DNA of 64,000 bases from contig OZ220708.1 of NCBI GenBank assembly GCA_965116595.1, positions 1,860,001 to 1,924,000 on the forward strand. Reading direction: 5' to 3'. The position numbers were made by a program, and so were the translations under genes. The notes beneath the pieces were generated by a model. The model did not search any database. It was not told where the DNA came from and saw only the letters and a list, made by a program, of their open reading frames with translations. The DNA is from G963663315 sp963668255. Lineage in GTDB: Bacteria > Pseudomonadota > Gammaproteobacteria > Arenicellales > Poriferihabitantaceae. This document shows positions 9,303 to 18,253 of this stretch, in pieces (within the stretch, counting starts at the first letter, position 1; every line of letters starts with the position of its first letter).

Positions 9303-10889
9303 TTATTCCCCATAAGGGCTGATGGCGCGCCAGTTGAACATCGGTTCAGCCGCTTTTATCAACCGGTTCTGTTTGTGAAACTTTGTTTTCAGCGTTTCAG
9401 GTGATTTTTCGACACCGCCGAATGCCGGAAATATCTTGCATTCGGAGGCTGCGCTTTTTTCACCGCCGATGAAGCGGGCGTTATACTGCTCGCAGATGGC
9501 CTGAACATTACGGAAGTACTGATTGCGCTGGACAGTCAGAAACTCAACAGCCTGGTCGAACGTCGGTTTCTCATCGCAGGTCATGGTGATTCGGTTGTGC
9601 GGGTCGACTCCCACCGGATTCAGATGCCCGTAGATAATAATTTCTCCGCGAAGGTTTTCAGTCGAGCGGAAATAATCTTCGATTGACCGGACGTATTCCA
9701 GATTCCACTGCCAGAAGCGGGTCATTGATACCAGCACCTGGTCTGGGTCAAGCGCGAAATTGGCATCGGTATGATTTTTATAAATATACTGGCCGTCGGG
9801 TAGTTGAGTGCGGGCGGCAAACGGGATGGCTTCCCTTAATATACGCATTTGCTCCGGGTCTTTGAACATTTCGGCGTGATGCAATTGAATGCCGGCGATG
9901 GTGGGGGTTTCAGCTTCCGGGTCATCAACCAGGTCAAACAGGAAATCCTCACTACTGCGGTGACTGTAGCCGTTCACGAAAATCAGACCTTCGGCATCCG
10001 CCTGCCGGCATTTGTCGGCCAGGCCCTGCCCGCGCCTGGTGATGTCGTTGTTTATTCCCTGGGTCAACAGCGGCTGCATGGATGATACGGTGACATGTTC
10101 CAGGCCAAGAACGATATTCTCTCCCCTGGTCGCGGATGATACGGTTTCGTTATCAAGGTCCAGGCAGCAAAAAGGCGACAGATGAGATAATAAACCCGCA
10201 AGACTCTCCGGATCATTGCTGACAGGCAGGGCAAAGGCGATTTCATTTTCCGGCAAACGGTGAAACCGGCACCGAACGGCAGATACCAGCCCGGTCCAGC
10301 CCAGTGTGCCGGCATATCCCTGAAGTTCAGAGCCGCCAATACGTCTGATACCATGACCATCAAGGAGCGCAATTTCGAGGACGCTGTCACTGAAGTAGCG
10401 TCGCTGTGGTCCCATGCCTCCGGTCATGAAGGTGGCGCCGACCTGGGCGTAACTGTAGCTGGTCAAATCCGCGCCGAGTACCCGATACGGGCTTCCCGCC
10501 TGTTGAATCAGGGACTGGTTCAATTGTTCCAGCGTGATTGCGGCTCCGGCCAGAGCTTCCATTGATTCCAGGTCGATAAAGATCTGGTCGAGGCCAACCT
10601 CATTGATTTCAGACCGACCGAAGCGCACTTCGGGTTTCACCGCCGGTTCGATCCTCAAGCCGATTATCGGCCTTCCGTCATCGGCTCTTACCCGGAACAG
10701 GCCCTCTCCGGAAGACCCGCCTGAAATGGGCAGCAGGCAGATTTCTTCGCCATGAATGCGCCTGATCGCAGACAGCGCTGTCGACAGGTCTGCGGCTGAG
10801 GCGCCGCTGCGAACAGCATAAGCGGTATCATAGATGATCGCTGCGTTTTCTCCATCGACCATCCCGGTTTTGATCGGCTGCAATGTCAT
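9303..10889 (-). CDS. FAD-binding oxidase/dehydrogenase (VAO/PCMH family)
   Basis: A 528-residue flavoprotein with the VAO/PCMH-type FAD domain. The pyrophosphate-binding loop appears as ISGGSSGEG (about residue 55) and the second FAD element as SYSYAQVGATFMTGGMG (about 145-161). The C-terminal half resembles the substrate-binding cap of lactate/glycolate oxidase or 4-cresol dehydrogenase relatives. I place the start at 10889 because the upstream 22 residues lack family character and GGAG sits six bases before this ATG. It stands alone on the minus strand, so its substrate is unknown; oxidation of an alcohol or 2-hydroxy acid is typical for the family. Confidence 0.72.
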   Translation of the reverse strand: MTLQPIKTGMVDGENAAIIYDTAYAVRSGASAADLSTALSAIRRIHGEEICLLPISGGSSGEGLFRVRADDGRPIIGLRIEPAVKPEVRFGRSEINEVGLDQIFIDLESMEALAGAAITLEQLNQSLIQQAGSPYRVLGADLTSYSYAQVGATFMTGGMGPQRRYFSDSVLEIALLDGHGIRRIGGSELQGYAGTLGWTGLVSAVRCRFHRLPENEIAFALPVSNDPESLAGLLSHLSPFCCLDLDNETVSSATRGENIVLGLEHVTVSSMQPLLTQGINNDITRRGQGLADKCRQADAEGLIFVNGYSHRSSEDFLFDLVDDPEAETPTIAGIQLHHAEMFKDPEQMRILREAIPFAARTQLPDGQYIYKNHTDANFALDPDQVLVSMTRFWQWNLEYVRSIEDYFRSTENLRGEIIIYGHLNPVGVDPHNRITMTCDEKPTFDQAVEFLTVQRNQYFRNVQAICEQYNARFIGGEKSAASECKIFPAFGGVEKSPETLKTKFHKQNRLIKAAEPMFNWRAISPYGE

Positions 10890-11360
10890 GAATCTCCAGG
10901 GTAAATGCTGTATTATCAGCTGTATTGTCAACCGTTCAGTGGTACATCGCAACATTCAGCTATCGTCATGCCCCGGACCTTTGAAACTCATAAACATTTG
11001 GTCAGGCGAATTTATGATTTGGCCGACCAAGCGGCTGGTTTAAGGTATACTTAAGAAATATTGATCCTGGTAGGAAATGATGGTCAGGCTGCTTGTTTTT
11101 CTTATATCGCGGGAAAAATCGTCGTGCCCGCTACAGTGAGTCCTCCGAACTCCCGGACGAATTTGTGAAGGAGCAATTACGGGCATTGGAGAAACGACCT
11201 CTTTTTAAAGATGTTTGAGTGTGCAGCTTCCAGGCCTTGGAGATTCTGAAAATCTCGGTAGAAGTGTATTTTCAAGCGGGGCCACCAAAATGATGTTTCT
11301 GTTGTTTGTGTCGGTTCCATCGAACTTACAACTATGATTACTAATGAATAGGACTTCGAA
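10890..11360. other. intergenic region with a possible tiny ORF
   Basis: No clear gene. A 41-codon open frame (TTG at 11093 to TGA at 11216-11218, plus strand) encodes a charged peptide ending ALEKRPLFKDV. It looks protein-like but lacks a good start and any family that I recognise, so it may be a remnant. No control-protein (HTH) gene for the downstream restriction-modification pair is visible. Base composition turns A+T-rich from about 11,200 onward. Confidence 0.35.
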
Positions 11361-12218
11361 ATGGAAATAACTGCGGACGTATATCTGGGTGACAGTAAAG
11401 AACAGTTGAAACTGCTCCCTGATAATTCTGTTGATCTTATAGTGACATCCCCACCCTATGCAGACCAGAGAAGAAATACCTATGGCGGGATTCATCCTGA
11501 TGATTATGTGGAATGGTTTTTACCAATATCCGAGGAGCTTTTACGTGTTCTTAATCCTGCGGGGACATTTATACTGAACATCAAGGAAAAAGCAGTGAAA
11601 GGGGAGCGTAATACTTATGTAATTGAACTGATTTTGGAAATGCGTAAACAGGGCTGGTTATGGACGGAAGAATTTATCTGGCACAAGAGAAATTGCTACC
11701 CGGGGAAGTGGCCGAACCGTTTTCGTGATGCCTGGGAAAGGCTCCTTCAATTCAATAAAGGTCGTAAATTCAACATGTATCAGGAAGAAGTGATGGTTCC
11801 CATCGGCGAATGGGCAACATCGAGATTAAGGAACCTTTCTGAAACCGATAAAACCCGTGATAATTCAAAGGTGGGGAGCGGGTTTGGTAAAAATGTTTCA
11901 AACTGGCTTAATCGGGATAAGACGTATCCAACAAATGTTTTACATCTGGCCACAGAATGTAATAACAAAAGCCATAGCGCCACTTTCCCGGAAGGATTGC
12001 CGGAGTGGTTTATCAAACTATTCACGAAAGAAGGAGGGATGGTTCTTGATCCTTTTATGGGGTCCGGAACAACATTAGTTGTTGCAAACCGGATGAGACG
12101 GCACTCAATCGGTATTGACATAGTTCCTGAATACTGTGAAATGGTCAGACAAAGATTAAGTCCTGTTCAGTTGTATCTATTTGAACCAAAGACAGATTAT
12201 GAACAAGCTGAATCCTGA
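11361..12218 (+). CDS. type II DNA methyltransferase (DpnA/beta-class, N4-cytosine or N6-adenine)
   Basis: A 285-residue AdoMet-dependent DNA amino-methyltransferase. The catalytic motif TSPPY is at residues 29-33 and the AdoMet-binding DPFMGSGTT is near residue 230, the catalytic-first order of the beta class. A serine before PPY is common in N4-cytosine enzymes. It protects host DNA from the endonuclease encoded next; the two genes overlap by about 20 bases. The pair is markedly A+T-richer than its neighbours, which fits horizontal acquisition. The target sequence cannot be read here. Confidence 0.9.
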   Translation: MEITADVYLGDSKEQLKLLPDNSVDLIVTSPPYADQRRNTYGGIHPDDYVEWFLPISEELLRVLNPAGTFILNIKEKAVKGERNTYVIELILEMRKQGWLWTEEFIWHKRNCYPGKWPNRFRDAWERLLQFNKGRKFNMYQEEVMVPIGEWATSRLRNLSETDKTRDNSKVGSGFGKNVSNWLNRDKTYPTNVLHLATECNNKSHSATFPEGLPEWFIKLFTKEGGMVLDPFMGSGTTLVVANRMRRHSIGIDIVPEYCEMVRQRLSPVQLYLFEPKTDYEQAES

Positions 12219-12939
12219 TGACGTATTAAAATATGTTGAAGAAAATATTGGTATTTTTCATCGAAAACGTATCCAAAGTCTTGACAAGCTAAAGTTATCG
12301 AAAGTTCTACAACGGAAAAACCCATATCTTTTCAAAGCTAAATACATGCTGACTGCTGATCAGATTGTAAGAGGGCTGACGGACGCGCATATTTCATCTA
12401 ACGAAGAAACAATTTTTGGTGACTGGCTGGAAGGACTTGCCATTTTCATCAATAACAAGGTCCATAGTGGGTATAAGTCCGGAATACGAGGTATTGATCT
12501 TGAATTTGAAAGCGATAACACGAGGTATATCGTAGCAATTAAATCGGGACCAAATTGGGGTAATAGCTCACAAATAACCAAAATGGTAACGGACTTCAGA
12601 ACTGCTAAAAAAACGTTGAGAACCAGTAATTCAAAATTGAATATAGTTGCTGTAAACGGTTGTTGCTATGGAAAGAATAACAAGCCAGACAAGGGAGACT
12701 ATTATAAATATTGTGGTCAGAGCTTTTGGGAGTTCATATCCGGTGATAGTGAATTGTTCACGAGGCTCATTGAGCCTCTTGGGCATAAAGCCAAAGAAAA
12801 GAACGATGAGTTTATGGATTCTTATTCCCAGACGCTCAACAAATTCACCAGAGAGTTTGTGGATACATTTTGCAAAGATGATGGGAAAATTGACTGGGAG
12901 AAATTAGTCCGTTTTAATTCCGCAAGCAAAAAACCATAA
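12199..12939 (+). CDS. type II restriction endonuclease, PmeII/EcoO109I-like
   Basis: A 246-residue protein starting at the ATG at 12199, inside the end of the methyltransferase gene. It carries the block IDLEFESDNTRYIVAIKSGP followed by NWGNSSQI, then NGCCYGK and GQSFWEFISGD, which I recognise from the PmeII/EcoO109I group of PD-(D/E)xK nucleases. The Asp of GIDLEF and the Lys of AIK would be catalytic. The residue two before that Lys is Ala where an acid is often found, so the second acid may come from elsewhere. By position it is the partner of the methyltransferase. Recognition site unknown. Confidence 0.8.
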   Translation: MNKLNPDDVLKYVEENIGIFHRKRIQSLDKLKLSKVLQRKNPYLFKAKYMLTADQIVRGLTDAHISSNEETIFGDWLEGLAIFINNKVHSGYKSGIRGIDLEFESDNTRYIVAIKSGPNWGNSSQITKMVTDFRTAKKTLRTSNSKLNIVAVNGCCYGKNNKPDKGDYYKYCGQSFWEFISGDSELFTRLIEPLGHKAKEKNDEFMDSYSQTLNKFTREFVDTFCKDDGKIDWEKLVRFNSASKKP

Positions 12940-12996
12940 AATAATTCTAATTCATCCTGAAAACCCACAGGATTGAGTATATATACTCCCCCGACC

Positions 12997-13743
12997 ATGA
13001 CGAAATTATGGGATCAGTTTTATTCGGATATTGCTCCTTTTACCACCCATATTCCTGCCGGGGAGTTTGATTACACCGTCAATATTTCTCTCAAGTACAA
13101 CTATGTCTATGCAGAAAATGCGAAGGTCGCCTGCTCTACCATCAAGTTGATTCTTCAACGGATGGAACTCAACGATCCGGATTATCGCCCCGATGACCTG
13201 ATTGACCTGCATACCCGGATTTTCTCACCGTTGATCAGGCCCGCCCAGGTCAAATCCTTCAGCAACTACATTAAACGGCCAAACGTGATCAAATTCTGTT
13301 TTGTCAGGAACCCATACACCCGGTTATTGTCTGCCTGGCTCGACAAAATAGAAAACAACATGCCGGCAAAAAAGAGGATACTCAGGCAACTTGGTTTCGA
13401 CCCGGAGGTGATTGACCGTCCCGTGTCCTTCAGTGAATTTGTCAGCGCAGTCGCCGGACAATCCATTTCGGCAATGGATCAGCATTGGAGGATTCAGTAT
13501 TATCAGACCTTCCAGGATCAGATCGATTATGATTTCATCGGGCGGTTCGAGTCGCTGGAGGAAGACCTGAAATCCGTACTTGGCATGATCAATCCCGAAT
13601 TCCGGACATTCTGGGGGACGGAGGCCCGTCATGCCACCCACTCTGAACAACAACTGAATGCCTGCTACACTGACCAGATTGAGAATCTGGTTTACAGGAC
13701 ATACCAGAGAGATTTCAAGCAGTTCAAGTATGAGCGGTTGTAG
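12997..13743 (+). CDS. sulfotransferase family 2 domain protein
   Basis: A roughly 248-residue PAPS-dependent sulfotransferase of the carbohydrate type. The 5'-phosphosulfate loop is KVACSTIK (about residues 43-50) and the 3'-phosphate-binding element is CFVRNPYTRLLSAW (about 101-114), both intact. Such enzymes sulfate glycans or small acceptors, often in surface polysaccharide synthesis. A TTG 24 bases upstream could also be the start; neither has a good Shine-Dalgarno sequence. The next gene is a glycosyltransferase, consistent with a glycan or glycoside role, but the acceptor is unknown. Confidence 0.82.
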   Translation: MTKLWDQFYSDIAPFTTHIPAGEFDYTVNISLKYNYVYAENAKVACSTIKLILQRMELNDPDYRPDDLIDLHTRIFSPLIRPAQVKSFSNYIKRPNVIKFCFVRNPYTRLLSAWLDKIENNMPAKKRILRQLGFDPEVIDRPVSFSEFVSAVAGQSISAMDQHWRIQYYQTFQDQIDYDFIGRFESLEEDLKSVLGMINPEFRTFWGTEARHATHSEQQLNACYTDQIENLVYRTYQRDFKQFKYERL

Positions 13744-13812
13744 TTCAACGGAACTTTTTCAGGATTTGATTGACTGACATTTGCACGCCATTGATAGAAT
13801 GCGAGAAGAAAC

Positions 13813-15087
13813 GTGAGAAATAAATTTGAAAAACCGGCTGCCATTTCAGTCGTCATTCCTGCGCTTAATGAGCAGGACACCGTCGCTACTGTGGTCAGCG
13901 CTGCACTCTCATCCCCCTTGATCGATGAAGTGGTTGTGGTCGATAACGGTTCTACCGACAATACCACCCTGGTGGCCAGGGCGGCAGGCGCGAAAGTCGT
14001 TGATGAACCGGTTGCCGGGCAGGGCAATGCATTGCGAACAGGTTATACCTTAGCGCAAAACGACTGGATCATAAAACTTGATGCCGACCTTTCCCAGTTC
14101 AGCCCAACCCTGGTGGAGACGCTGCATGGCGCTGTCAGACCTGGAGTAGGGCTGGTAAAGGGTCTGTGGTTTGACGCCAACGACAATATGCCTATGACCC
14201 GTTTGATGGTCAGACCTGCGATTGCCATCATGTTTCCCGGTTTATCGCATATCCGCGCTGTCAATTCCGGCTTGTTCCTGTTTGACCGATCACGCATTGC
14301 AGTCAGTGAACTGACCGATGGTTATGGCGCGGACCTTGATGTGATGCTGCGAATGCACACTGCCGGATGGAACACGGTTGAAGTGGATGTCGGTCAGATC
14401 ACCCACAACACGCGCAATCTCCAGCACTACAACAAAATGTCTGAAACCCTGCTTCGTTTTCTGATCGACCGCCATGAGCAGGCAGCCCAGAACCCTCTTT
14501 TTATTGTTACTGATTCCGCTGAGGACATTATTACCGGTTCTATCGGTCTGATTGCGAAGAAACTGAAAATCGGCAGCCGTGTTACCGCATTCCTTGGACA
14601 GGATTGTGGTCATGGAGTGGACATATTGCGAGAGGTTCTGACCAACTACCCATCATTTTCAATTGAACCGATATCCGCCGTCGATGATTTCAATGTGTTG
14701 TCGTTCCGGCACAAGGCAACCATCATTACCAGTTGCTTTTCACATGTTGCCGATGCCGATGATCCGGTTATGAGTGCAGCCCTCAGACTTCAGGGTAAAT
14801 ACAATAAAACAGGCAGGCATGGAATTCTGCTGATGATGCCGATTCGAGAAAATAACCGGTTCGCGACTGAATTTCGCCCGGATGTCCGGGTCGATATCGG
14901 TCAGGTTGTGATGATAAAAAAACGGGCGCAGGACGCGTTGTGTGAGGGCAGCGAAGTGGCGCGGGAGTGGATAAACGAGAGCGGGGCGGCCCGTCTTCTG
15001 TGGAACGGGCAGTTCAATCCTGAAGCCACCGAATCCTTCCAGGCTTTCGACCACAAGGATATTTCTCCTCCATTCGTTACCCTGTAG
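13813..15087 (+). CDS. GT2-family glycosyltransferase with unassigned C-terminal domain
   Basis: A 424-residue protein. Residues 10-210 form a GT-A glycosyltransferase domain: ISVVIPALNEQDTV, DNGSTDN, and the metal-binding Asp-Ala-Asp at 90-92 (KLDADLS). This half resembles GpgS/dolichol-phosphate-sugar synthases. The last 200 residues (from about SIGLIAKKLKIG) match no domain that I recognise and keep Cys/His residues (DCGHG, SCFSHVADAD). The start is GTG with GAGAAGAA eight bases ahead. It follows the sulfotransferase by 69 bases. No transmembrane segments are obvious, so a soluble acceptor is possible. Confidence 0.75.
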   Translation: MRNKFEKPAAISVVIPALNEQDTVATVVSAALSSPLIDEVVVVDNGSTDNTTLVARAAGAKVVDEPVAGQGNALRTGYTLAQNDWIIKLDADLSQFSPTLVETLHGAVRPGVGLVKGLWFDANDNMPMTRLMVRPAIAIMFPGLSHIRAVNSGLFLFDRSRIAVSELTDGYGADLDVMLRMHTAGWNTVEVDVGQITHNTRNLQHYNKMSETLLRFLIDRHEQAAQNPLFIVTDSAEDIITGSIGLIAKKLKIGSRVTAFLGQDCGHGVDILREVLTNYPSFSIEPISAVDDFNVLSFRHKATIITSCFSHVADADDPVMSAALRLQGKYNKTGRHGILLMMPIRENNRFATEFRPDVRVDIGQVVMIKKRAQDALCEGSEVAREWINESGAARLLWNGQFNPEATESFQAFDHKDISPPFVTL

Positions 15088-15258
15088 TCGTCTAAGCCGG
15101 GTCAGGCTGACTCCGGTGCCTTCAACACCGGTCAGTACGTTGATTGTGTTGATACCGGTTTCTGCTATGGCATCACCACCATACTTACGATAACGGGTAT
15201 GGAATATCAATCAAAATACCAATTTACTTGGAGCAGACTTGTGAGTTAAATTCATGTC

Positions 15259-16704
15259 ATGATCAGAACAGGCAAGCAATACCGGGAATCCCTGCGCGAC
15301 GACAGGGAAGTGTACATGGATGGCAAGCGGGTTCTGGATGTCGTCACTCATCCCCAGTTCAAGCCACTGATTGACATTCGCGCCCGCATCTATGATTTAC
15401 AGCACGAAGCGGAATTTCAGGATCTGATGACCTTCGAGGAGGATGGTGAACGCTTCCCGGTAGGCAATCAGATTCCACTGGAGGAGGCGCACTGGCAGGC
15501 TAAACGAAAGGCCGTGGATATCGTGATGAAGGATATTGGCGGGGTGGTCACCCGGGTTGGGGATGAAACCGTGGGAGAGATGTGGTCGCTTGCCGATGGC
15601 GCCGATGTTCTGAACGAGATCGATCCCAGGTTTGCTGATAACATCAACAGGCATATCAGGCTCGCTGTCCAGGACGATCCGTTTCACGTGTCGGCCAATA
15701 CCGATCCGAAAGGTGACCGGTCACTGAAACCCCAGGACCAGGATCCGGATATGTTGACCCATGTGGTCCGGGAAACCGATCAGGGGATCGTGATCCGTGG
15801 GGCAAAATTTGAAATTGCGGCATCCTGTTCCAACCAGGCTTTCCTGAAGCCAACCATTGCCAACTGGGGGGATGCCTCGATTTCCGATTATGCGGTGGGT
15901 TGCATAGTGCAAATGAATGCACCGGGGGTAAAGCATATCTGCCGGGCAGGATTTCAAAGGGACGGCGCCCAGGCGGATTACCCGCTGTCAAATAAATTCG
16001 ATGAAGTCGATACCCTGATGATTCTCGATGATGTGCTGATTCCCTGGGAAGATGTTCTGTTTTATCAGCATACCCGGGCTGCCGCTTTTATCCGTGCAAC
16101 GCTGCATCGCTATTCTGCGTTACCATTCGTGCAACGCCTGATTACCTATGCAGACATGATGATCGGCGCTGCCCTGTGGAATGTGAAGCAAACCGGGCTT
16201 GAGAAGCAGCCCGCAGTGCAGGAAAAACTGGCTCAGCTTGCAGTATACCGTGAAGGAATCAACGCCCATCTGACCGCTGCGATCACCCTGTCTGAACGCA
16301 GCCCCGGCGGGTTTTCGATGCCGAACCAATCCTTGCTGATGACTGGCCGGGTACATGCGATTTCCAATCTGCCCGCGATGATGCATATTGCCCGCGAGTT
16401 GTGTGGCGGTCAGATCTGTATTACACCCGATGTGGATTCGTTCAGGAGCGGGGAAACCGGAAAGTGGCTGGATAAATACTATACGATCAACGAACGCTGG
16501 CAGGCGGACGACCGCCGCAAATTGTTGTCTTTCGCACGGGACTTGCTCAATTCCGGCTATGCTGGACATCGCCTGACATTTCACTTGTTCGCCCAATCTC
16601 CGCCTTATGCCCATTTGGCGGCGGTCTACCGTAATTTTGGCTGGGATGGTCCACTGGATTTTGTCAAACACGCCGCAAGCCTGTCGGACAATGTCGACGT
16701 GTAG
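15259..16704 (+). CDS. HpaB-family flavin-dependent monooxygenase (4-hydroxyphenylacetate 3-monooxygenase, large component)
   Basis: A 481-residue FADH2-utilising oxygenase of the HpaB/PvcC family, which ortho-hydroxylates phenols using reduced flavin from a separate reductase. The family-typical opening RTGKQYRESLRDDREVYMDG, the middle ASCSNQAFLKPTIANWGDA and the C-terminal CGGQICITPD block are present. No HpaC-like reductase is encoded nearby, so reduced flavin must come from elsewhere. The neighbours are an aminotransferase and a polyamine importer, so the substrate may be an aromatic amine or a tyrosine-derived compound; this is inference. Confidence 0.88.
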   Translation: MIRTGKQYRESLRDDREVYMDGKRVLDVVTHPQFKPLIDIRARIYDLQHEAEFQDLMTFEEDGERFPVGNQIPLEEAHWQAKRKAVDIVMKDIGGVVTRVGDETVGEMWSLADGADVLNEIDPRFADNINRHIRLAVQDDPFHVSANTDPKGDRSLKPQDQDPDMLTHVVRETDQGIVIRGAKFEIAASCSNQAFLKPTIANWGDASISDYAVGCIVQMNAPGVKHICRAGFQRDGAQADYPLSNKFDEVDTLMILDDVLIPWEDVLFYQHTRAAAFIRATLHRYSALPFVQRLITYADMMIGAALWNVKQTGLEKQPAVQEKLAQLAVYREGINAHLTAAITLSERSPGGFSMPNQSLLMTGRVHAISNLPAMMHIARELCGGQICITPDVDSFRSGETGKWLDKYYTINERWQADDRRKLLSFARDLLNSGYAGHRLTFHLFAQSPPYAHLAAVYRNFGWDGPLDFVKHAASLSDNVDV

Positions 16705-16757
16705 TCTGACCGGGCCGCAACACAAATCACATTTAAATATTTAAAAGAGGATTCTCC

Positions 16758-18206
16758 ATGACCAGTACGACCGATGCCAGTGAAGAGCAGCCGGACCTGC
16801 GCTACGGTGCACAATCTGAACAATATGATTCGCAGGAAATCTGGGAGAAAGACAAAAACCATCACCTGCATCCGTGGACTGATTTTGCCACTTTCAAGGA
16901 CAGGGGGTCGTTGATCCTGGCCGATGCCAACGGCGCTTATGTGTCCGACACGCAAGGCAATACCTACCTTGATGGTATCGGTGGATTGTGGTGCGTCAAT
17001 GTCGGTTACGGGCGCAGGGAAATTGCACAGGCGATGGCTGAGCAGGCCGAGAAAATGGTGTACTACTCATCGTTCGGTCACCATACTTCGGTGCCTGCGG
17101 CAGAACTGGCCCACAAACTGGCGTTACTGGCGCCAGCCGGACTTGAGCATATCCAGTTTGGCACCGGCGGTTCCATGGCCAACGATACCGCGATCCGGAT
17201 GATTCATTTTTACTTTAATCGCCTCGGCAAAAAAACCAAGAAAAAAATCATCACCCGCTACGACGGTTATCACGGCAGCACCTACCTGACGATGTCATTG
17301 ACCGGCGTCGAATTCGATCATCAGGGTTTTGACATAATCGAGGATGGATTGATTCAGCGCATCTCCGCGCCCAACACCTACCGTCGTCCCGACAATATGT
17401 CACCAGACCAGTTTTGCGATTACCTGGTTGATGAGTTCGAGGACAAGATCAATGCGCTTGGCCCTGAAAACGTCGCCGCATTCATAGCGGAACCGATAAT
17501 GGGGGCCGGTGGGGTGATCGTTGCGCCGTCGGGTTATCACGCCCGTATGTTGCAGGTTTGCCGCAAATACGAAGTTCTGTACATTGCCGACGAAGTCGTC
17601 ACCGCATTCGGGCGCCTGGGTCATTTCTTTTCTTCGGAAGACGTGTTCGGCATGGTTCCGGACATCATCACCAGCGCCAAGGGTTTGTCTTCGGCATACG
17701 CTCCACTGTCTGCAACTATTCTGTCCGACCGGTTTTATGATGTGATCAGTGTGCCCCAGGCTGATGGTGCGATGCTGACCCATGGATTTACCTATTCCGG
17801 CCACCCGGTATGCTGTGCCGCGGCCCTGAAAAACATCGAAATCATCGAACGCGAGGATTTGTGTGGTCATGTCCGCAGGGTCGGTCCCTATCTGGAACAA
17901 CAACTGGCGACTCTCGGTGATCTGGATCTGGTTGGCGATGTGCGCGGCAGTCATTTCATGATGTGCGTGGAAAATGTGGCCAACAAGCAAACCGGGGAAC
18001 TGCTGGCAGCGGAAGCCCAGGTCGGCAACCGGATTGCTGATGCTGCCCAGAAGCGCGGGGTTCTGGTTCGACCGATTGGCCACCTGAACGTGCTTTCTCC
18101 GCCACTGATATTGACTTGCGAACAGATCGACACCCTGGTTTCCGTGTTAAGGGAATCCATTGTCGAGGTGATGGATGACTTGACGCGGCAAGGACTCTGG
18201 CAGTAG
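16758..18206 (+). CDS. class III omega-aminotransferase
   Basis: A 482-residue PLP-dependent aminotransferase of the class III fold, moving an omega-amino group from a diamine, beta-alanine or taurine-like donor to pyruvate or 2-oxoglutarate. PLP elements visible are GTGGSMANDTAIRM (about residue 135), ITRYDGYHGST, EPIMGAGGVI, YIADEVVTAFGR and the Schiff-base Lys308 in ITSAKGLSS. AGAGG-type Shine-Dalgarno sequence precedes the ATG. It ends 47 bases before a complete polyamine import operon, so a putrescine- or polyamine-linked donor is a reasonable guess. Confidence 0.9.
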   Translation: MTSTTDASEEQPDLRYGAQSEQYDSQEIWEKDKNHHLHPWTDFATFKDRGSLILADANGAYVSDTQGNTYLDGIGGLWCVNVGYGRREIAQAMAEQAEKMVYYSSFGHHTSVPAAELAHKLALLAPAGLEHIQFGTGGSMANDTAIRMIHFYFNRLGKKTKKKIITRYDGYHGSTYLTMSLTGVEFDHQGFDIIEDGLIQRISAPNTYRRPDNMSPDQFCDYLVDEFEDKINALGPENVAAFIAEPIMGAGGVIVAPSGYHARMLQVCRKYEVLYIADEVVTAFGRLGHFFSSEDVFGMVPDIITSAKGLSSAYAPLSATILSDRFYDVISVPQADGAMLTHGFTYSGHPVCCAAALKNIEIIEREDLCGHVRRVGPYLEQQLATLGDLDLVGDVRGSHFMMCVENVANKQTGELLAAEAQVGNRIADAAQKRGVLVRPIGHLNVLSPPLILTCEQIDTLVSVLRESIVEVMDDLTRQGLWQ

Positions 18207-18253
18207 TCGGTTGTTCTACAGATAATATCCTCAAAACAAGACGGTAACTATTG

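Noticed and set aside
13799..13816. Five-codon ORF overlapping the glycosyltransferase GTG start
   Set aside because: It overlaps the Shine-Dalgarno sequence of the gene itself and is too short to separate from chance.
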